This document shows, piece after piece, positions 1 through 64,000 of a stretch of DNA of 64,000 bases. The translations under genes and the position numbers were made by a program. Source of the stretch: Amorphochlora amoebiformis. Taxonomy: Eukaryota > Cercozoa > Chlorarachniophyceae. Under the pieces are notes generated by a model. That model was not told where the DNA came from. It saw nothing but the letters and a program-made list of their open reading frames with translations, and made no database searches. Numbering within the stretch: the first letter of the stretch is position 1; the number at the start of each line of letters is the position of its first letter. The stretch lies in assembly GCA_054601695.1 (NCBI GenBank), contig BAAHQB010000305.1, positions 62,001-126,000 of the forward strand, given 5' to 3'.

Positions 1-159
1 ATATAAACATGCTATCATATGTATATACTCAACGTATTATACATGTAGATATGGATACAGGTATTATGATATATATGTGTGCATGTATGTATGTATAGTT
101 ACCATTAGTATTATGACATATGTATGCATGTATGTATGTCTGTATATATAGTTGGTTAC

Positions 160-2708
<2,549 letters not shown>

Positions 2709-2714
2709 CTTAAC

Positions 2715-2865
2715 AAGAGAGACAAAGAGAGGAGAGCGAGAGAGAGGAAAGAGAGAGAGAGAGAAGAGGGAGAGAGAGAGGGGAGAGAGAGAGAGAGGAG
2801 AGAGAGAAGAGAGGGAGAGAGAGAGAGAAAGGAGAAACGTGAGAGAGGCGCACAGTGAGAGAGAG

Positions 2866-2896
<31 letters not shown>

Positions 2897-3110
2897 GAGA
2901 AAGAGAGAGAAGGAGAGAGAGAGAAAGAGAGAGAGAGAGAAATAGAGAGAGAGAGAGGGAGAAAGAGAGGAAGAGAAAGAGAGAATGAGAGAGGAAGAGA
3001 TAATTAGAGAGAAAGAGAGAAAGAGAGAAAGAGAGAAAGAGAGAAAGAGAGAATGAGAGAGAAAGATAATAAGAGAGACAGAGAGAGAGGAGAGGGAGAG
3101 AAAAATTAGG
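2715..3110. repeat. (GA)n polypurine tract, about 400 bp
   Basis: An almost uninterrupted purine strand of GAGAGA, GGAGAG and AAAGAGAG units sits just upstream of the 2625-2708 exon of the minus-strand gene. Long Glu-Arg or Ser-Leu frames read through it are composition artefacts. In the minus-strand transcript it becomes a pyrimidine tract running into the acceptor at 2709-2710, so it may serve as that tract. Confidence 0.75.
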
Positions 3111-3164
3111 TTTAAGGGTGTATCATGGAGTTGGTTTTTCGTGTTTACCTTGTCGCTGTTTGGA

Positions 3165-3260
<96 letters not shown>

Positions 3261-3411
3261 ATATATATAGAGAGAGTATCATATACACAATATACACACG
3301 TCTGCATTCGATATTAGTAGTCGTAATAATGACAAGTGTAATGGAATGACAGTGACCGGTACGTAGTTGAAGATGGGCCATATGTAGAGGCATAGCAAAA
3401 TCACACTCGTG

Positions 3412-3790
3412 TCGTACGGATCACCTAAGCATGCGAAACATCACGTTTCACATACGCAAGAGATACACAGCTAAAATAGATGTACAACATATATGCATCG
3501 CCTAAGCATGTCAAACATCACGTTTCACATAGGCAAGAGATACACAGCTAAAATAGATGTACATCATATATGCATCGCCTAAGCATGTCAAACATCACGT
3601 TTCACACAAGAGATACACAGCTAAAATGGATGTACAACATATATGTATCGCCTAAGCATGTGAAACATCACGTTTCACGTAGGCAAGAGATACACAGCTA
3701 GAATAGATGTACAACATATATGTATCGCCTAAGCATGTGAAACATCACGTTTCACATGGCAAGAGATACACAGCTAAAATAGATGTACAA
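3412..3790. repeat. Tandem repeat, about 60 bp unit, six copies
   Basis: Units carry GCATGTGAAACATCACGTTTCAC, then CAAGAGATACACAGCTAAAATAGATGTACAACATATATG. Each contains a short palindrome around GTGAAACATCACGTTTCAC. On the minus strand every unit offers a TTTTAG acceptor, and the copy nearest 3412 also keeps GT donors. All three frames of the full unit contain stops, so at most a micro-exon (CTGTGTATCTCTTGC, before a gtatgtg donor) could be used. I do not call one. Confidence 0.65.
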
Positions 3791-3841
3791 CATATATGCA
3801 TATGTACATGTGCATTATCATATTACATGTTTTGTATATAT

Positions 3842-3912
<71 letters not shown>

Positions 3913-3957
3913 ATATATACATATATATATGTACAAATATATGTGTATGTATATGTA

Positions 3958-4008
<51 letters not shown>

Positions 4009-4165
4009 TATGATATAAATACAATATATCCAACATACGTTTTAAAAAAAAACCATACCGCTTTCTTCTAGCCACATACACATAATACACAATACACACC
4101 CTCACACACATAAACACCTCATACAGCAACCAGTATCTATGTGTTCTTCCGCAATTATCTTTTAC

Positions 4166-4342
4166 ATGATACAGGAAAAACACTCGACATTTCGAACGTA
4201 TCACGCGACCTCGGATCCGCATAAACATATGGTTTTGAAGCGTGAAGCAGTAGTACTGCGAAATGGCGATCCAAATTCCCACGAACGCGTAAAAGAGCGT
4301 GGCAATAACCACCGCCGCCACCAAGTCGGGGCTCATGTTCAT
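4166..4342 (-). CDS. Candidate first exon encoding a membrane anchor
   Basis: An ATG at 4342 opens a minus-strand frame beginning [20 protein letters not shown], a hydrophobic segment of about 25 residues followed by basic residues ([12 protein letters not shown]). A GT donor after codon 59 would end the exon at 4166, and a second in-frame donor exists lower down. The composition is normal coding sequence and contrasts with the TA-rich DNA below 4030. It could be the start of the unidentified gene that runs off the left edge, or of a separate gene. I see no convincing next exon and no family match. Confidence 0.35.
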
Positions 4343-5424
4343 CCTTAAAAAAAGTCAGCTTCCGCGACCCGATTTAATAAAACTTTTTTTCTTGGAAAAA
4401 GGCGCCAAAGCGCTCTTCGCGCAATGGAGTTCTTCAACCCAAGGCCGGGAGGCCGGAGCGAAATGAAGGATTGATGTACGTTGTACTCGTAGCTGGAATA
4501 TATGCGAAGTATGAAACGGAAAAGCAAGTGATGAAATGTAGGTTAGATCGCGACTCGCGAGAGCATTCCAGAGTGTTTTTGGAGTTTATAAAAATGGAAT
4601 AAAATCAGGCTTACGATATCCTTCTTAAACTTGGAATTCGTTCGCTTCATAACCTTGCGAACTGAAAACTGAGTCGAAGTAGTCAGTAGCAGGACTGGAA
4701 GATTAGCTATGGGCATAGGAAGGACATACACACACTAGTGACACTACAACCGTGTATTTTCAGGCACATTCGTTCGTACAACTTTCATTTTGGGATGAAT
4801 ATAATACATCTATATTATATCCCGCTCCAATCGGCCAGCGGAATCAAAGTTTCACATTACCCGGACATGTTACACGGACATTGGGAACAATTGTAACATG
4901 TTACTAAGTCTATGATAATGTTGGTACTCAGGTACTTTCTAGACTTTGGGCTGTATCCAGTGTATTCTAGATATTGACTAGAGTAACAACTTTAATGGCA
5001 ATTGACTTCCGTTAATATTGATCCGACCGACGGTCGCGCGATTCGCGAAGCGTGAATATAAACTGTTATTCCAACTCATTCTAGTTATTGGCGTCCTAAT
5101 TACTAGAATTACACTAGTATAAATGATGATACTCAATGGATGCTTCAACTTTCAAGTGACTATCCAGATATAGCTGGCCAATGACTATGATAGGATCCAG
5201 ATATAGCTGGTTGAATGCCAGGTAAACAATGATTGCCTTGAAAATGGTGATTGCGCAAGCCTTATTCTCTAGATTCTGGTTCTTCAATCCTAACCGTTCT
5301 TGAACTATCCGATTGCACCAGTCTGCCCTTAATTCTTCGTGGGAATTCCGGAATTTCTGAGGCGGCTATGAGTAGTCGGAAGTTCGGAACATCCAGAGCC
5401 ATGAGACAGCGAACATTCTAGACA
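4343..5424. other. Spacer without a recognised gene
   Basis: Unique, moderately AT-rich DNA without TA tracts, between the candidate membrane-anchor exon and the stop codon of the 2OG oxygenase, both on the minus strand. It would hold the oxygenase 3' region and the next gene's promoter. No convincing exon, RNA gene or terminator signal is visible. A short direct repeat (GATCCAGATATAGCTGG and variants) lies near 5162-5212. Confidence 0.5.
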
Positions 5425-9158
<3,734 letters not shown>

Positions 9159-9329
9159 AAGGTCATAGGAGAGCGGCAGGCATAGCGATTGCAGAGCGTG
9201 ACGTGACACTTCATCGCGAACATCCAGCGTGATATAACCCTAAATTACTAGTGACTCAGCAGTGACGAAATCATTCGTTGAGATTTTGTCGGCTCTGTGC
9301 ATCCTGCTCGGGCTGCGCAAATCGCTAAG
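9159..9329. promoter_or_regulatory. Divergent promoter, oxygenase and SART1
   Basis: Only 171 bases separate the two ATG codons (9158 on minus, 9330 on plus), so one short, TA-tract-free segment must hold both promoters and both leaders. I see no clear TATA box. The compact head-to-head layout is the evidence; transcription start sites cannot be placed by eye. Confidence 0.6.
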
Positions 9330-10343
9330 ATGGGCAAGGTAGGCAGTCGTGAGGCGTGAAATTCGTCCTGTTCATTTGGTGGAAATTTGTGACCTTGGTG
9401 ATCGTGTTCCTAAAAAAAATTAGGATGACAATGCGTTGTCAATTGCGGAGACCAATGAGATGCGGAAGAAGCTGGGCCTAAAGCCCCTCAACGTCGTGAC
9501 GTCTGAGGAGAAGGCAGCCCGTGCAGCGGCAGAGATAAAGCAAAGGGAAGACCTAATTAAGGCCGCGAAGCAAGAGGCCGAGAATGACGAGGTTCGTGAG
9601 CGGATAGCCCGCAGTCGGAAGAAGCGAATGCTTAACAAGAAGATCAAGGGGAAGTCCCTGGGCGCCAGCCTCGCCAAGGCGACAGGTGGCAGCGCGGCGG
9701 ACTGGGTTCGTCGTAGCCGAGAGATTGAACGTCGGAAACAGGCCGCCAAGTTTGATGAGCTGGACGCCGAGGAGGAGGCGGCGTACACTGAGAAGGACCT
9801 CAAGGGCCTCAAGGTCCAGCACAACCTGGAGGACTTCCAGGAGGGCAGGCAGGTCATTCTGACCCTTGCCGATCGACCGCTCATCAAGGGTCACTTTGAC
9901 GATCAAGAACTGAACGACGAAGAGGACGAGCTTCAAAACGCCGAGATGGCACTAAACGAGAAGTACGAAAAGCTGAATGAGGCGAAGAAAAAGATGCTCA
10001 AGCCTAAGTACGATGTATACGGTGACAATCCCGAACAAGGATTGCTGCCGCAGTATGATGAGGAAGAGGACCTCAAGAAAAAGAAGGACGGGATGAGATT
10101 AGGGGGGGATGAACCAGATAGCGAAGAAGAGCGCCTGCAGCGGGCTGCGAGGGTGCGGGAGAGACTCAAGAAGAAGAAGAACGACTTGTCCGAAGGAAAG
10201 ACGGTGTATTCTCTCGGGGAGCAGCCCAAAATTCGGAGCGACTACAAGAAGCCGGAGGTGGTGAAGTTTAAGAAGCGGAAGAAGAAGTCAAAGGATGGCA
10301 AGAAGAAGAAGCGAAGGACTCGGGTGGGGGAGACAAATATATC

Positions 10344-10388
<45 letters not shown>

Positions 10389-10414
10389 TTGTATTTATGG
10401 TAAATATATGTATG

Positions 10415-10499
<85 letters not shown>

Positions 10500-10509
10500 T
10501 ATATACATA

Positions 10510-10561
<52 letters not shown>

Positions 10562-10566
10562 TATAA

Positions 10567-10597
<31 letters not shown>

Positions 10598-10685
10598 GTG
10601 TGTGCGTTTGTGTAGACTTGACATATACATAATACATATATATATATATATACATATAATATATACATATAATATATATACATAC

Positions 10686-10723
<38 letters not shown>

Positions 10724-10819
10724 GGTGTGTTGTGTGTTTTTGTGTGTATATAATTAATATATGTGTGTATATATTTATATACATATATATATATATATAA
10801 TATATAAGTATATATATAT

Positions 10820-10877
<58 letters not shown>

Positions 10878-11508
10878 ATAATATATAAATATATATATAT
10901 ATATAATATAATATATTATAATATAATACATCTACATAAATATATATAATATATATATACATATATATATATATCATGGTACACATATCTAAACCATCAT
11001 GTTTCCATCTTCTCTCGAAAGCCTAATTCACATCACCCATTCCCAGACCACTTCGACCCTCGACTTCCTCCCCGAACCAACAGACGAGCAGCGCCAAAGG
11101 CACCACGGCTCTCGTCAAGCCGGCAACAAGAAACTCGAGCGCGAGACTTCCGAAAAGCGCAAGCGTAAGAAAAAGGAGGCGGACGCCAGCTACCTCCGGG
11201 CGCTCAACAAGGCGGACACCAAGGCGTTCATCATGCCGGCGGACGACGAGGCGGAGGATTTCGATTATGAGGACAAGTTTGATGTACAGCTGCAGACGGC
11301 GCTCGCTCGGGCGCGGGAGGTGAGCACCAAAGAACGCACGCGGTCCAAGGACAAGAAGGACAAGACTGCAGAGCTGGCTAAGGAGGTTCTGAGCGTGGTT
11401 AAAGAGGAGCCTGAGGAGAAAGAGAGGTGGGGTGTGGGTGATTATCTTGCTATTTATAAGTATGTGTTCGAGAGTGTATATCGATATATATATATATATT
11501 ATAATATA

Positions 11509-11554
<46 letters not shown>

Positions 11555-11786
11555 TATATATACATATAATCATTTAAACATATATTCATACAAAATATTA
11601 CATTCACGCAACATATACATGTGCTATATAACTTATATATGTATGTACAATATATGAGTAACATATGTATGTGTGTAAATGTGTTTAAGGTTTGTGTGGA
11701 GTGTATGGGATGGGTATGTGTGTGTGCTATATTCGCTACCCTACTACCCACTATATGTATAATATGTACATAATATATATATTTAT

Positions 11787-11840
<54 letters not shown>

Positions 11841-12009
11841 TAATAATACTAATAATAATAATAATGATGATAATAGTAATAAATATGTGTATTTTTATAT
11901 ATGTTTTTATATTTATATATATGATGTTTCAATATCAAGTATGTATAATAATTGATATTGAATGAATAAATGTAATGAAGTTACGTACATCATGCTATAT
12001 ATTTAGATA

Positions 12010-12062
<53 letters not shown>

Positions 12063-13337
12063 AATACACCCCGTCTGACCCTATCGGACAACAATCTGTG
12101 CAGGAGAAAATCACACAAACCCAGTGACTGTCTCCAGGACACACCCACGACCGCAAACTTATATTTTCCCACTGTTCACTCAGCAACCCTGCCGACGGAA
12201 TAATTCTCTCGGCCACATCCGAGTTCTGCCGCGGCCTCGAGGATGTCGCCGTGAAGGAGAAGAAAAAGATCAATACCTACGAGAACGACATGCAGGTCGA
12301 GGTCGCGCCCGAGGCGGATTCGGATGATGACGCCGAGGATGAAAAGGAGGAAGGTGAGATGGACGTCGAGAACGGAACCGACAAAGACGACGACGGCGAT
12401 AACGACGACGACGACGACGATAACGTCGACTTCCTCCACGACGAACCACTCGCGTCCAGTGGTATGGCCGCTGTGCTGAGCCTCGCCAAGCGTCGCGGCC
12501 TCTTGGACGACACGGAGAAGAAAAAGAAGCTCAACGATCCGGCGCCCAACCTCAACCTTGAGTACCCTGACGAGTATGGGCGACCGATGTCGCAGAAGGA
12601 GGCGTTCCGAAAGCTGTCGCACGCGTTCCACGGTAGGACACCGGGTAAGATGAAGCAGGAGAAGAAGATGAAAAAGTACATCGAGGAACTTAAGTCAAAG
12701 CGAGTCGGCAACGTCGACGACCCAACGCACAGTATAGCCAAGCTTAAGGAGCGTCAAAAGGCCTCGGGAAAAGCTTTTTTGCTGCTAGATCAGAAGCTTA
12801 CTGCGGAGGACCGAGAAAAGTTGGTCAAGGAAGCGCAAAGATTGGCGAAAAGAAAGAAAAAGGTTCGAGATCAATTTTCGAACACCTCGCCATATGTTAT
12901 CTACAAATGTGTGCATATATACGTACATATCTGAATATATATATTATCTCTATTTGTGCATTGTGTATTATGTGTATCTAAAGTAATATAAATGTATGTT
13001 ACTAGTAAACATGTACCTGTACTAAATATCTAAACACATGTACACATACATACACACATATATAAATATTGATGTAAATATAAACCTACACATGTATGCA
13101 TATCTTACAAAAATGAAAAAAACAGGTAGTAATTACACATACATACATACATACATACATATACTTTTTACGTAAATCATGCATATTTGTGTTTGCACCA
13201 AACGATATATATCGCCCTGTACTTGAGTAGCGGTCTGATTGGCAGTCGAATAACCTCAGAAAGAGAGAAGGAAAGCCAAGGCCGCCAAGGCCGCAGCAAA
13301 GAAAGCCAAGGCTGCGACGTCCTCTTCAAGACTTTAA
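9330..13337 (+). CDS. SART1: SART1/Snu66, U4/U6.U5 tri-snRNP protein
   Basis: Five exons: 9330-9338, 9424-10323, 11047-11459, 12184-12862, 13260-13337, all GT-AG and in phase, giving 692 residues (yeast Snu66 is a little shorter, human SART1 near 800). SART1 helps assemble and activate the tri-snRNP in the nucleus. Diagnostic stretches: [18 protein letters not shown] near residue 8, the family's N-terminal signature; [43 protein letters not shown] opening exon 3; [38 protein letters not shown]; and [26 protein letters not shown] near the C terminus. It is rich in Lys, Arg and acidic runs ([14 protein letters not shown]). The first exon is only three codons (MGK). Exons are clearly GC-rich against TA-filled introns. 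The exon 3 donor (gtatgtg at 11460) was chosen because it alone preserves phase. The last exon is a basic Ala-Lys tail. Confidence 0.92.
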
Positions 13338-13519
13338 GACTTGCAAGTCTAGAACTATTCGGGCTTTGCAGCATTGCGCAAAAAGCTTAAGTTCTTATCT
13401 TCATTTGCAGAAAATCTTGACTTTCGAACTCATGATAATTTGGTTGATATCTCACTCGATCAGTCTAGTATCTAGAGTATCTATATCTATAAATATATAT
13501 ATATATGTGTGTGTGTCCG

Positions 13520-13555
<36 letters not shown>

Positions 13556-13575
13556 GGTGCTAGTCAGTATCAAAG

Positions 13576-13636
<61 letters not shown>

Positions 13637-13897
13637 CATATAATATATGTATGTGTATGTACATAAATACATATATTTGCATACTAGATTACAAGACATC
13701 TGGATATACTATCCTACTATCTGATCAATAGCCGTATCCTGCGTATGATGACGATGAGTATTTATATTGAGTATCTCAATAGAGCCTATGATGTGCATGC
13801 TAGACTAGTAGAGTCTAGACACAAACCATATCAAGATAAAAATCATGATCTAATTGCACACAATTGATCATAACGAACGTTTGACTTCGGAAACTAG
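13338..13897. other. Convergent 3' spacer, SART1 and beta-propeller gene
   Basis: About 560 bases between the SART1 stop (13335-13337) and the minus-strand stop (13898-13900). It holds both 3' untranslated regions, two TA tracts (about 13493-13550 and 13578-13630) and unique sequence. No further exon is supported. Polyadenylation sites cannot be fixed by eye in such AT-rich DNA. Confidence 0.55.
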
Positions 13898-24658
<10,761 letters not shown>

Positions 24659-25007
24659 TATACGAGCAATCAATCATCTTCCGACAAGGTGCATAATGTC
24701 TTCCGGCAGACCCCAGCGCAGGCCCCACCGCCAGCGCGACCATCATTAACATGGGAACTGTTTGTAAGGAGCATCGAGTGGCGATTTCAATACCGGTTAC
24801 CCGGGATTCACCGGGGATTGGATCTCTACTTCGTCGGCACGACCAGTGCTTCTTCCCGTTGTCCGTGGGAGGGGGAGGGGGAGGTTGAGTTTTGTTTTAG
24901 TGGTGTTCGGTTGTATGTATAAGTGCTTACTTATGTGCAAGTATGTGCATCTTCTGAAATTGTGTGTGTTTGTGATCTGTGCATGATGGTTGAACGTGTT
25001 GGAAGAG
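24659..25007. promoter_or_regulatory. Divergent promoter, beta-propeller and CDK8-like genes
   Basis: About 350 bases of unique, fairly GC-rich DNA without TA tracts lie between the proposed minus-strand ATG (24658) and the kinase ATG (25008). It would hold both promoters. The left border depends on the weak first exon of the propeller model. ATG codons at 24983 and 24986 are out of frame with the kinase start and could act as short upstream frames. Confidence 0.45.
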
Positions 25008-41588
<16,581 letters not shown>

Positions 41589-42830
41589 CTCAACTCATCA
41601 TGTGATCACGTCATCGACATCTATCAGATTGTAGCTAGCTGGGCCTGGGTTTCAGTAGAAAAAAAGTGTTGAATTGTACATAGATCTTGTGGGTACCGTG
41701 CTAGTGAGACTTGTGGAATATATCTTGAATATGTCCCGGCAGACATATTCAAATGATTCTAGTGATTGCTAGATTGTTCAATGGCCGCGGATCACTACTA
41801 GATCATGGCAGGTCTCTGAGTATATTAATTGTGTAGATATTATACCTAATTCGTATCTAGATATGTATCATACGCGTATATCTACTAGTCCTACATACGT
41901 ACGTATGCAGCATTGTGTTTCTGGCAGTGAACAGCTCCATTAGCTATCGGAAGGAGTACCTAAGAGTACGTGTTATCATAGAGACTCGCATACGTACGTA
42001 TTGTATATTGTATACACATTTATCAAATATGGTCACTTGGCTTACAATGTCAGATACAATGCATATATCTAGCTTACGATGTAGGCGCCGCGATGCGTAC
42101 ATACGTGTGACATGCAGTGTAATACGCGTACGCGGATACTGTTTTCGCACCGTAGTACATATATATACGCACTACGTATACGCACTACGTATACGCACTA
42201 CGTATACGCACTACGTATACGCACTACGTATACGCACTACGTATACGCACTACGTATACGCACTACGTATACGCACTACGTTTACGCACTACGTATACGC
42301 ACTATGTATACGCACTACGTATACGCACTACGTATACACACTACGTATACGCTCCACAAAACGCACTCATATCAGTTCCAGACGAAATATGCACTACGTG
42401 TACGCTGACTACGTATACCTGATACTCTAAATAGTAGTTAGATACACTTCGGTAGACTCAGGCCACAAAGTCTATCTACCGATCTAGTCCGATAGTATCT
42501 AATTAAAATAGATTAGATAGTAGTACCTTAACCAGTTAAGTTCACAAATTACTAAGTCAATTTTGAATAACTGTTAGTATGAAGTCTAGAAGGATGAGCG
42601 TCCAAGTGCTATGTATAATACACTCATGACGATCAAAATGTCTAGAATAATAAATATATTTAGATGTATTGGCAATGATTCGGACAATCCTCTGATTTTT
42701 CCGTACGCCTAGCGCACTGCAAGACGTGCTGAGCTTGCTTATATTCACTAGATTCACTGAACGGTGAAGATGTTCCATCGAGTACTATGATGACTTAACT
42801 AGCTTAACGATGGCGCACGTATCAAGTGAA
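41589..42830. other. Convergent 3' spacer, kinase and PAPS synthase
   Basis: About 1.2 kb between two stop codons facing each other. It is unique sequence apart from the 13-bp repeat listed separately. Both 3' untranslated regions must lie here. No exon or RNA gene is evident. Confidence 0.55.
42165..42357. repeat. 13-bp minisatellite with TACGTA core
   Basis: About fourteen units of CGCACTACGTATA. Each holds the palindrome TACGTA and the larger near-palindrome CTACGTATACG. It is located between the convergent 3' ends of the kinase and the PAPS synthase. Confidence 0.88.
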
Positions 42831-63033
<20,203 letters not shown>

Positions 63034-64000
63034 CGGAGATCAGGCAAGACGGTGACCTCTAATTCATACGACGCGATTCCAAACTTGGCATCAATGTACT
63101 ATGTATATAACACCACGATTTGGCGCTATTTTGAAGGCAAGTCGCTATTGCTGTACCGTGTCCGCAGCGTCCGTCCCCTTCCACGAGAACCGACCTTCGT
63201 GACGTATTGTGACGACTATTTACCGAAGGATAGTAGATATGCGGGATATCTGAATTAGAATATAGTTAATTTATCGGCTTAAAGATGGATTTCGGAATCT
63301 AGAGTATGTCATGGATTTCGGAATCTAGAATATGCCACGACTACCAACGCGCAGTCCAATCTGGAACACCAAGACGGCAAGGAATTCCGAGAAAAGATAT
63401 CAGCTTCATTTGAGGACGAGATACCGAAGGGGGGAGACTAAGTTCTCATCGTGAATTGACTAAAGGGAGATCAATCAATCATGGAAACCATTTTAACCCC
63501 AACACTGACGGTTTCGGATTTTACAGTTGGCCGTGGACAAAACCATAAATTTGGTTTCGGATTTCACAGTCTAGTGTGAATGGGGCGGAAAGCAACGTGC
63601 CTAAATCTTCCTCGCGACTCTTCCATCACCAATCTGGATCGCACTTCGCATTTCGCTGCTCGTCGAGATTCCAATTACATGTATGGATGGTTTTGTCCAT
63701 GGTCATGGTGGGTGGGACACCCACATCCAGTCAGATCGAATAATTTCTAACGGGATTAAATGTCTTGATAAAAAGAGGCCGGGATGATATTATAGAAGTT
63801 AATGGCGGGAAATACGTGATTCTACATGACGTCACCAAAAATTAAAACGTGACTCATTAAGAAGTCACAGAGTTGGAGGCCGGAGCCATGGCAAGTGTGA
63901 TGCAGAGCTATATCACGATGTGATCCAGCCATAAATCACAGCCTATCACTCCGACTCGACCCACACCATGGATGGTTCTCACTCGCGCGGCCCCTGATAG
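63034..64000. other. Upstream region of the PAPS synthase gene
   Basis: Nearly 1 kb of unique, TA-tract-free DNA right of the gene start. It should contain the promoter and leader, and possibly the edge of a neighbouring gene. A direct repeat GGATTTCGGAATCTAGA occurs at about 63284 and 63313, and GGTTTCGGATTTCACAG-like copies at about 63508 and 63552. I see no convincing exon. A plus-strand frame at 63052-63258 has no supporting features. Confidence 0.5.

Noticed and set aside
9159-9209. Oxygenase start at 9209
   Set aside because: The codon there is GTG. The first ATG (9158) begins a good signal peptide.
63052-63258. Plus-strand frame of 68 codons right of the PAPS synthase
   Set aside because: It has no recognisable motif or splice context and may lie in the promoter or leader of the opposite gene.

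Overview
This is a window of nuclear DNA from an intron-rich eukaryote, most likely a unicellular alga or related protist of the stramenopile or haptophyte type. The host call is inference. It rests on a spliced Mediator kinase, a spliced tri-snRNP protein, an APS kinase-ATP sulfurylase-pyrophosphatase fusion of the kind known from some protist lineages, a 2-oxoglutarate oxygenase of algal type, and interstitial TTAGGG repeats. Exons are short, usually 30 to 160 bases, and more GC-rich than their surroundings. Introns and spacers are dominated by (TA)n tracts, with minisatellites, purine tracts and telomere-like arrays. Most long open frames here (Tyr-Ile, Ser-Leu, Glu-Arg, Gly-Leu, Lys-Pro repeats) are simple repeats read as protein.

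Reading splice junctions and phases by eye gives five gene models. From left to right: (1) 5425-9158, minus, a 2OG-Fe(II) oxygenase with a signal peptide, 8 exons; (2) 9330-13337, plus, SART1/Snu66, a U4/U6.U5 tri-snRNP protein, 5 exons, 692 residues; (3) 13898-24658, minus, a glycosidase-like beta-propeller protein, 18 exons, about 373 residues; (4) 25008-41588, plus, a CDK8-type Mediator kinase with an Arg-Asp-rich tail, about 23 exons, 504 residues; (5) 42831-63033, minus, a bifunctional PAPS synthase fused to inorganic pyrophosphatase, 30 exons, 989 residues with one unbroken phase. A sixth, unidentified minus-strand gene runs off the left edge (160-2708), and a possible membrane-anchor exon lies at 4166-4342. 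Models 1 to 5 alternate in strand, giving two divergent promoters (9159-9329 and 24659-25007) and two convergent 3' spacers (13338-13897 and 41589-42830). The genes do not form one pathway.

The most unusual feature is how the introns are built. Many start GTATATA and end TATATAG, so the TA repeat itself supplies the splice sites and there is often no pyrimidine tract. In at least a dozen places an exon edge, with its splice site and about 20 to 60 bases of exon, has been copied two to six times into the adjacent intron, each copy separated by a new TA (or CATA) tract. Two copies are inverted. Telomere-like arrays (TTAGGG at several sites, and 1.2 kb of TTAGGC variants at 53.6-54.8 kb) also lie inside introns. 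Together this suggests repeated breakage and repair at TA tracts within genes that still appear intact.
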